From positions 1,472,001-1,536,000 of the forward strand of contig NZ_QFYP01000001.1 of NCBI RefSeq assembly GCF_003254505.1: a stretch of 64,000 bases of DNA. Direction: 5' to 3'. The position numbers and the translations under genes were made by a program. Numbering within the stretch: position 1 is the stretch's first letter; the number at the start of each line of letters is the position of its first letter. This document shows, piece after piece, positions 58,395-64,000 of the stretch. The notes beneath the pieces are model-generated. The model made no database searches. It was not told where the DNA came from and worked only from the letters and a program-made list of their open reading frames with translations. The DNA comes from Phenylobacterium hankyongense (GTDB lineage Bacteria > Pseudomonadota > Alphaproteobacteria > Caulobacterales > Caulobacteraceae).

Positions 58395-58937
58395 TCAGCC
58401 GAACTGGACTTCCGGCAGCTCGTTCTCGAGGAAGGTCTTCAGGTCGCCGCCCGGGAACAGCACGCCGCGGATGCCGGCGCGGGTGGCGGCGTCGATGTCG
58501 GAGACCTTGTCGCCGACCAGGATCGAGCGCTCGCGGTCGATCGGCCAGTCGGCCAGGGCGCGCAGGATCATGCCCGGGTTCGGCTTGCGGTCCGGCGGGT
58601 CGGGGTGGCGGTACTGGTCGAGCTCGGCCTTGGGGTGCTGCGGGGCGAAGTAGAAGGCGTCGATCCGCCCGCCGGCCTGGGCGAGCTCCTCGGACATCCG
58701 CGCATGCAGGGCGTGCATGTCGTCCTCGGTGTAGTAGCCGCGGCCGACCCCGGACTGGTTGGTCACCACGATCACCAGCCAACCGGCGCGGTTGAAGGCG
58801 ACTACCGCCTCCCGGGCCCCCGGGATCCAGCGGAAGTCCTCCCAGCGGTGGACGTAGCCCTGGTCCTCGTTCAGCACCCCGTCGCGGTCGAGGAACAGCG
58901 CGGGACGCGGCGGGAGGGCGGAGGGACTGTCGGACAC
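58395..58937 (-). CDS. gmhB: D-glycero-D-manno-heptose 1,7-bisphosphate phosphatase
   Basis: The 180-residue HAD phosphatase has motif I LFLDRDGVLNEDQGYVH, motif II VVTNQSGVGRGY, the zinc-binding region (YFAPQHPKAELDQYRHPDPP, lacking the usual Cys ligands where inspected) and motif III/IV LVGDKVSDIDAATRAG. It acts in heptose synthesis for lipopolysaccharide. The true start is uncertain: GTG at 58937 is used; an upstream TTG at 58964 gives nine more residues. Confidence 0.88.
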   Translation of the reverse strand: MSDSPSALPPRPALFLDRDGVLNEDQGYVHRWEDFRWIPGAREAVVAFNRAGWLVIVVTNQSGVGRGYYTEDDMHALHARMSEELAQAGGRIDAFYFAPQHPKAELDQYRHPDPPDRKPNPGMILRALADWPIDRERSILVGDKVSDIDAATRAGIRGVLFPGGDLKTFLENELPEVQFG

Positions 58938-59056
58938 GCGCCGGACTATAGCCAAAGCCGCCAAACGTGCGATTTCAAAAAGCCGGAAGGGGCGGCTAAG
59001 GTCGTCGATCTCGCCGTCCTGCCGAAGGGTTGAGCTTGTCCGCCACCGCGCCGCCC

Positions 59057-60892
59057 ATGCTCGACCCGGTGGTCGCCCCCGAAAACGTACTCGCCCTCGA
59101 AAACCTGGCCGTCGACTTCGCCACCCATGACGCCGTGGTGCAGGCGGTGCGCGGCGTCTCGCTGTCGATCGCCCGCGGCGAGACCCTGGGCGTGGTCGGC
59201 GAGAGCGGGTCGGGCAAGAGCCAGACCTTCATGGCCGTGATGGGCCTGCTGGCGCAGAACGGCCGCGCCACCGGCTCGGCGAGATTTCGCGGCCAGGAGC
59301 TGCTGGGGCTGAAGCCCCGGGCGCTGAACCGCATCCGCGGCTCGAAGATGACCATGATCTTCCAGGACCCGCTGACCGCCCTGACCCCCCACGTGCGGAT
59401 CGGCGAGCAGATCGCCGAGCCGCTGCGGCTGCATCTGGGGCTCAGCGACCGCGACGCCCGGGCGCAGGCGAAGCTGTGGCTGGAGAAGGTGCGCATCCCC
59501 GACGCCGCGCAGCGGCTTCGCCAGTATCCGCACGAGCTCTCCGGCGGCATGCGCCAGCGGGTGATGATCGCCGCGGCGATGGCCGGCGGCCCGGAGCTCT
59601 TGATCGCCGACGAGCCGACCACGGCGCTCGACGTCACCGTGCAGGCCGAGATCCTCGACCTGATGAGCGACCTGCAGCGCGAGACCGGCGCGGCCATGGT
59701 GCTGATCACCCACGACATGGGCGTGATCGCCCGGCTCGCCGACCGGGTCTGCGTGATGAAGGACGGCGCCTACGTCGAGGCGGGCTCCGCCGAGGCGATC
59801 TTCGCCCGTCCGCAGACCGACTACACCCGCGCCCTGCTGGCCGCGATTCCGCGGCTCGACCGCGAAGGCCGCGGCGGCCGGCCGATGCTGGCGCCGGTCG
59901 CCGCGGACGCGCCGGTGGTGGTCGAGGGCCGCGACGTGAAGGTCTGGTTTCCGGTCGCGGGCGGCCTGTTCGGACCTCGACAACAACTGCGCGCCGTCGA
60001 CGGCGTCTCCTTCCAGGTTCGTCAGGGCGAGACCCTCGGCGTGGTCGGCGAGAGCGGCTCGGGCAAGTCGACGCTGGCGCGGGCGGTGCTGAACCTGATC
60101 CCGCCCACCGCCGGCGCGGTGACCCTGATGGGCCGCGACATCACCCACGCCGAGCGCGCGGCGATGCGGGCGGCGCGGAAGGACCTGCAGATCGTCTTCC
60201 AGGACCCGCTCGCCAGCCTCGATCCGCGGATGACCATCGGCGATTCCATCGCCGAGCCGCTGCAGGTCTTCCGGCCCGACCTGGACCGCGCCGGCCGCGA
60301 CCGGGAGGTGGCGGCGATGATGGCCCGCACCGAGCTCGATCCCGGCCTGATCAACCGCTACCCGCACGAGCTCTCCGGCGGCCAGAACCAGCGGGTGGGC
60401 ATCGCCCGGGCGATGGTCCTGAAGCCGAAGCTGGTGATCTGCGACGAGGCGGTGTCGGCGCTGGACGTCTCGATCCGCGCCCAGATCATCGACCTGCTGA
60501 TCGACCTGCAGAAGGAGATGGGCCTGGCCATGGTGTTCATCAGCCATGATCTGGCGGTGGTGCGCGAGATCAGCCACCGGGTGCTGGTGCTCTATCTCGG
60601 CCGGGTGGTGGAGCAGGCGGACGGCGCCCGGCTCTACAGCGCGGCGCAACACCCCTACACAAAAGCCCTGTTGTCCGCCGCGCCGATCCCCGATCCGAAG
60701 CTGGAGCGCAACCGCAAGCGGCTGAAGCTGGCGGGCGAGCCGCCCAGCCCGATGGACCCGCGCTCGGCCTTCCGGTTCGCCCCGTCGCGGCTGCCGGTCG
60801 ATCCCAATGCGCCGATCCTCGCGCCGGCGCTGCGCGAGGTGGCGCCCGGCCACTGGGTGGCGGAATTCGACCCACCGGCGGAAGTGGCTTAG
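59057..60892 (+). CDS. Peptide-type ABC transporter ATPase with two nucleotide-binding domains (YejF/DppDF-like)
   Basis: The 611-residue protein fuses two ATPase domains. Each has a Walker A (GESGSGKSQ and [10 protein letters not shown]), a signature ([11 protein letters not shown] and [11 protein letters not shown]) and Walker B ([12 protein letters not shown] and [12 protein letters not shown]), and both end in the oligopeptide-binding extension. It energises import of peptides or similar compounds, but no permease or binding-protein gene is nearby. The ATG at 59057 is chosen; TTG codons at 59030 and 59036 (after GAAGGG) are alternatives. Confidence 0.9.
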   Translation: MLDPVVAPENVLALENLAVDFATHDAVVQAVRGVSLSIARGETLGVVGESGSGKSQTFMAVMGLLAQNGRATGSARFRGQELLGLKPRALNRIRGSKMTMIFQDPLTALTPHVRIGEQIAEPLRLHLGLSDRDARAQAKLWLEKVRIPDAAQRLRQYPHELSGGMRQRVMIAAAMAGGPELLIADEPTTALDVTVQAEILDLMSDLQRETGAAMVLITHDMGVIARLADRVCVMKDGAYVEAGSAEAIFARPQTDYTRALLAAIPRLDREGRGGRPMLAPVAADAPVVVEGRDVKVWFPVAGGLFGPRQQLRAVDGVSFQVRQGETLGVVGESGSGKSTLARAVLNLIPPTAGAVTLMGRDITHAERAAMRAARKDLQIVFQDPLASLDPRMTIGDSIAEPLQVFRPDLDRAGRDREVAAMMARTELDPGLINRYPHELSGGQNQRVGIARAMVLKPKLVICDEAVSALDVSIRAQIIDLLIDLQKEMGLAMVFISHDLAVVREISHRVLVLYLGRVVEQADGARLYSAAQHPYTKALLSAAPIPDPKLERNRKRLKLAGEPPSPMDPRSAFRFAPSRLPVDPNAPILAPALREVAPGHWVAEFDPPAEVA

Positions 60893-60903
60893 GAAGCTTC
60901 GCC

Positions 60904-61968
60904 ATGGCCAAGATCACCCCAGTCATCATGTCCGGCGGCTCCGGCACGCGCCTGTGGCCGGTGTCGCGGCGCGCGTCGCCCAAGCAGTTCCACGCGCTGG
61001 GCGGGGCCCACACCCTGATCCAGGAGACGGCGCTGCGCTCACAGGGGCCGCTGTTCGACGCCCCGGTGGTGGTCTGCAATGCGGCGCACGCGGAGATCGC
61101 GCGGACCCAGCTCACCGCGGCCGGGGTCGCCCCGCAGCTGATCATGCTGGAGCCGATGGCCCGCAACACCGCCCCCTGCGCGGTGGCGGCGGCCGCCGCC
61201 CTGGCGGCGCGCGATCCCGACGCCCTGCTGCTGCTCTTGCCCGCCGACCACGACATCACCGACGTGCCCGCCTACCAGGCGGTGATGGCGGCGGGCCGGC
61301 AGGCGGCCATCGACGGCGCCCTGGTGGTGTTCGGCCTCAAGCCCAGCCGGCCCGAGACCGGCTACGGCTATATCCGCGCCGGCGCCGGCGACGGCCCGGT
61401 GCGGCCGGTCGAGGCCTTCGTGGAGAAGCCCGACGCCGCCACCGCCGCGCGCTTCCTGGCCGACCCGGCCTACAGCTGGAACGCCGGCATGTTCCTGTTC
61501 TCCGCCCGCGCCTTCCTGGAGGAGGCCCGGCGCCTGGCCCCCGAGGTGGCTGAAGCCGCCGAGGCCGCCGTGCGCGAAGCCCGGGTGGTCGACGGGATCA
61601 TGCCGCTGGGCCCAAGCTTCGAGACCGCGCCCTCGATCTCCATCGACTATGCGGTGATGGAGAAGACCAGCCTCGCGGTGGTGGCGCCCTGCGACCTCGG
61701 CTGGAGCGACGTGGGCGCCTGGCAGGCGATCTGGGAGCTGGCCGACAAGACCGCGTCGGGCGACGTTTTCCAAGGCGACGTGACGGCGGTGCAGACCGCC
61801 GGCTGCCTGGTGCGCAGCGACGGCCCGCCGGTGGTGGTGGCCGGGGTCGAGGGGCTGGCGGTGATCGTCCAGGACGGCGTGGTGCTGGTCACCCGCCGCG
61901 ACGCCTCCGAGCCGCTGAAGGCCGCCGTCGAGGCGATGAAGGCGGCCGGCCGCGGCGACCTCCTCTAG
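60904..61968 (+). CDS. Mannose-1-phosphate guanylyltransferase
   Basis: The 354-residue protein has the nucleotidyltransferase signature VIMSGGSGTRLWPVSRRASP-KQF, LEPMARNTAPCAVAAAAALA and FVEKPD. It makes GDP-mannose from GTP and mannose-1-phosphate for glycans. It lacks the C-terminal isomerase domain of the two-domain forms, so phosphomannose isomerase must be separate. Starts 11 bases after the ABC gene with AGGAAG as ribosome site, so it may be co-transcribed. Confidence 0.9.
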   Translation: MAKITPVIMSGGSGTRLWPVSRRASPKQFHALGGAHTLIQETALRSQGPLFDAPVVVCNAAHAEIARTQLTAAGVAPQLIMLEPMARNTAPCAVAAAAALAARDPDALLLLLPADHDITDVPAYQAVMAAGRQAAIDGALVVFGLKPSRPETGYGYIRAGAGDGPVRPVEAFVEKPDAATAARFLADPAYSWNAGMFLFSARAFLEEARRLAPEVAEAAEAAVREARVVDGIMPLGPSFETAPSISIDYAVMEKTSLAVVAPCDLGWSDVGAWQAIWELADKTASGDVFQGDVTAVQTAGCLVRSDGPPVVVAGVEGLAVIVQDGVVLVTRRDASEPLKAAVEAMKAAGRGDLL

Positions 61969-62035
61969 ACGCTGCATTGCAGCAGCGGCGTCACGTCGTT
62001 AGGTTGCCGGCCTTTCTCGCCCCGGCTTCCCGCAC

Positions 62036-63244
62036 ATGACACTTTCCTTCGACGATATCCTCGCCGCTCAAGAGCGGTTGAAGGGTCATATCGAGCGCAC
62101 CCCTTGCCGCCCGTCGAGGACGCTGTCGGAGATTACCGGCGCCCAGGTGTGGGTGAAGTTCGAGAACCTGCAGTTCACCGCCGCCTACAAGGAGCGCGGC
62201 GCGCTCAACAAGCTCCTGCAGCTCACCGAGGCCGAGAAGAAGCGCGGCGTGATCGCGGCCTCGGCCGGCAACCACAGCCAGGGGCTGGCCTACCACGCCG
62301 CGCGCCTGGGCATCCCGGTGACCATCGTCATGCCGCGCGGCACGCCGTTCGTGAAGGTGCAGCAGACCCGCGCCCACGGCGCCGACGTGGTCATCGACGG
62401 CGAGGGCTACGACGAGGCCTCGGCCTTCGCCATGAAGCTGCGCGACGACCGCGACATGGTGTTCGTCCACCCCTTCAACGACCTCGACGTCATGGCCGGC
62501 CAGGGCACGGTGGCGCTGGAGATGCTGGAGGACGCGCCGGACCTCGAGGTGCTGCCGATCCCGATCGGCGGCGGCGGGCTGATCGCCGGCATGGCCACGG
62601 CCGCCAGGCACGTGAAGCCGGACATCCGGATCGTCGGCCTGGAGCCGGCCATGTATCCGTCGTTCACCGCCAAGATGCGCGGCGTCAACGCCGGCGCGGC
62701 CACCGGCGGGGCGACCATCGCCGAGGGCATCGCCGTCAAGCAGGTGGGCGAGCTCAGCTACGCCGTCGCTCGGCCGATGATCGACGAGGTGCTGCTGATC
62801 GAGGAGCCGTTCTTCGAGCGCGCGGTGGCCCTCTACTGCAACGTCGAGAAGACCGTCACCGAAGGCGCCGGCGCGGCCTCGCTGGCCGCCCTGCTCGCCT
62901 ATCCGGAGCGGTTCCGGGGCAAGAAGTGCGGCCTGGTGATCACCGGCGGCAACATCGACACCCGCCTGTTGGCCTCGGTGCTCACCCGCGAGCTGGTCCG
63001 CGAGCAGCGGATCGTCAGCCTGCGGATCATCGGCGACGACCGGCCGGGCCTGCTGGCCAACGTCTCCACCATCATCGGCCAGCTGGGCGCCAACATCATC
63101 GAGGTGGCGCACAACCGCCTCGCCCTGGACGTGCCGGCCAAGGGCGCGGAATTCGACCTGATGATCGAGACCCGCGACGCCCAGCACACCCAAGAGATCA
63201 TGGACGCGCTGCGCGAGCGCGGCTATCCGCCGAGGGCTGTCTGA
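62036..63244 (+). CDS. ilvA: Threonine ammonia-lyase
   Basis: The 402-residue PLP enzyme binds cofactor through Lys52 in FTAAYKERGALNKL, with the phosphate loop PIGGGGLIAGM and ASAGNHSQGLAYHA substrate motif. A C-terminal ACT domain (RIIGDDRPGLLANVSTIIGQ) suggests feedback control, with the single ACT being the short form. It turns threonine into 2-oxobutanoate, the first step to isoleucine. Three bases separate it from the next gene, so they may be translated together. Confidence 0.93.
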   Translation: MTLSFDDILAAQERLKGHIERTPCRPSRTLSEITGAQVWVKFENLQFTAAYKERGALNKLLQLTEAEKKRGVIAASAGNHSQGLAYHAARLGIPVTIVMPRGTPFVKVQQTRAHGADVVIDGEGYDEASAFAMKLRDDRDMVFVHPFNDLDVMAGQGTVALEMLEDAPDLEVLPIPIGGGGLIAGMATAARHVKPDIRIVGLEPAMYPSFTAKMRGVNAGAATGGATIAEGIAVKQVGELSYAVARPMIDEVLLIEEPFFERAVALYCNVEKTVTEGAGAASLAALLAYPERFRGKKCGLVITGGNIDTRLLASVLTRELVREQRIVSLRIIGDDRPGLLANVSTIIGQLGANIIEVAHNRLALDVPAKGAEFDLMIETRDAQHTQEIMDALRERGYPPRAV

Positions 63245-63247
63245 CCC

Positions 63248-63733
63248 ATGTTCCGTACCCTGACGATATTGGCCTGCGCCCTGGCGCTGGGCGCCTGCCA
63301 CAAGACCCTTCCCGACCAGAGCGCGGCGGCGAAGACCTTCCTGGCGCAGAACGCCACCCAACCGGGCGTCCACGTGCTGCCGGACGGCCTGCAGTACAAG
63401 GTGGTCCGGTCCGGGCCCGCCGACGGCCTGCGGCCGCAGCGGATGGACGAGGTCAAGGTCCACTACGAAGGCAAGCTGATCAACGGCAAGGTGTTCGACT
63501 CGTCCTACGAGCGCGGCCAGCCGGCCTCCATGCCGCTGAAGGGCCTGATCCCCGGCTGGCAGGAGGCGCTGCAACTGATGCGGCCGGGTGACGAATGGGT
63601 CCTCTATGTCCCGCCGGCGCTGGGCTATGGCGACCAGGGCGCGGGCGGCGAGATCCCGCCCGGCGCGGCGCTGATCTTCCGCATCGAGCTGATCGACGTA
63701 TTGCCCGGCGTCGGCCACATCCAGCAGGGCTGA
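63248..63733 (+). CDS. FKBP-type peptidyl-prolyl isomerase lipoprotein
   Basis: The 161-residue precursor has a lipobox (ALGACHKT, Cys about 15). It matches FKBP-type isomerases: VHYEGKLINGKVFDSSYERG, GLIPGWQEALQLMRPGDEW and YVPPALGYGDQGAGGEIPPG, with the drug-binding residues largely kept. It speeds proline isomerisation in the periplasm. Starts three bases after ilvA, a curious pairing of a metabolic and a folding gene. Confidence 0.9.
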   Translation: MFRTLTILACALALGACHKTLPDQSAAAKTFLAQNATQPGVHVLPDGLQYKVVRSGPADGLRPQRMDEVKVHYEGKLINGKVFDSSYERGQPASMPLKGLIPGWQEALQLMRPGDEWVLYVPPALGYGDQGAGGEIPPGAALIFRIELIDVLPGVGHIQQG

Positions 63734-63756
63734 TTGGCAGCAGGGCTGATCCGCCG

Positions 63757-64000
63757 CTATTGGGTTTGCAGGGCGGCCGGGAACAGGTGGCGGATGTCCT
63801 TGGGCAACTGCATCATCAGCTTGCGGATCGAGTCCTTGCCCATCTGGTGCGACAGCGCCGTCAGCACGCCGCGAGTCGTCTCCGCCACGTCCAGCGGGTA
63901 GCTGGCGGGCAGCTTCTCCTCGACATGCAGCAGGAATTCCGAGGCCAGCCGCTCGCCGCTGGGACTTGCCGAGACCTTCCAGCCCTCGGTCATGAAGCCG
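63757..64000 (-). CDS. DUF2267-type protein, probably truncated by the window end
   Basis: The visible C-terminal part (78 residues from the ATG at 63993, and open to the window edge) shows LLHVEEKLPASYPLDVAETT and MGKDSIRKLMMQLPKDIRHL. This resembles DUF2267 proteins of unknown function, which are normally about 130 residues. The frame continues beyond base 64000, so the ATG at 63993 may not be the true start. Confidence 0.55.
   Translation of the reverse strand, partial: GFMTEGWKVSASPSGERLASEFLLHVEEKLPASYPLDVAETTRGVLTALSHQMGKDSIRKLMMQLPKDIRHLFPAALQTQ

Overview
The window looks like an ordinary chromosomal stretch of a high-GC alphaproteobacterium of the Caulobacterales, most like Phenylobacterium or Caulobacter. 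This rests on family resemblance, since no database search was possible. Supporting features are a roughly 274-residue Caulobacter-type flagellin, a class I lysyl-tRNA synthetase, a recF-gyrB pair, a large TonB-dependent receptor, many two-component and PAS proteins, and a consensus sigma-54 promoter. No prophage, insertion sequence, CRISPR array or integrase was seen.

Layout. 1-2.3 kb: stress and redox genes (triple-BON protein, peroxiredoxin, DsbA-like oxidoreductase, PRC-barrel protein). 2.4-11.6 kb: signalling (PAS/pseudo-receiver/LuxR protein, small membrane protein, hybrid histidine kinase with OmpR-type regulator, glycosyltransferase, AraC regulator). 11.8-14.8 kb: outer-membrane beta-barrel protein, degenerate nuclease-like lipoprotein, regulator with two winged-helix repeats, and two overlapping paralogous small genes of unknown function. 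14.8-22.6 kb: a compact hook/filament module in two back-to-back halves, flgD(short)-flgE-orf-flgK-flgL leftward and fliC-fliD-fliS-like rightward. 22.7-23.6 kb: an ECF sigma factor and small partner gene behind a sigma-54 promoter. 23.6-30.4 kb: small conserved proteins, a sirtuin, DUF167 and YggT genes, tRNA-Ala(CGC), a HisKA_2 kinase, a repeat-rich secreted protein, a two-cistron PspB-like pair and a protein phosphatase. 30.4-45 kb: core DNA and translation genes (polA, recF, gyrB, recQ, class I lysyl-tRNA synthetase) with a TonB receptor and an orphan PhnD-like lipoprotein. 45.1-48 kb: MerR regulator, acyl-CoA dehydrogenase and OsmC. 48.1-51.5 kb: vsr, cysK, a C5-cytosine methyltransferase and small lipoproteins. 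51.7-55.5 kb: amidohydrolase, TauD-like dioxygenase, two thioesterases and a 34-residue membrane peptide. 55.7-58.4 kb: ligase-associated exonuclease with ATP-dependent DNA ligase. 58.4-64 kb: gmhB, a double-ATPase ABC protein, mannose-1-phosphate guanylyltransferase, ilvA, an FKBP isomerase and the end of a DUF2267 gene.

Points most worth attention: a textbook sigma-54 promoter driving an ECF sigma factor beside the filament genes; the tandem paralogous small genes at 14.1-14.8 kb; a two-copy intergenic repeat made of two hairpins whose loops co-vary; the split PspB-like pair, whose two cistrons are very short; a receiver domain without its phosphorylation site; and a FlgD reduced to its N-terminal domain.
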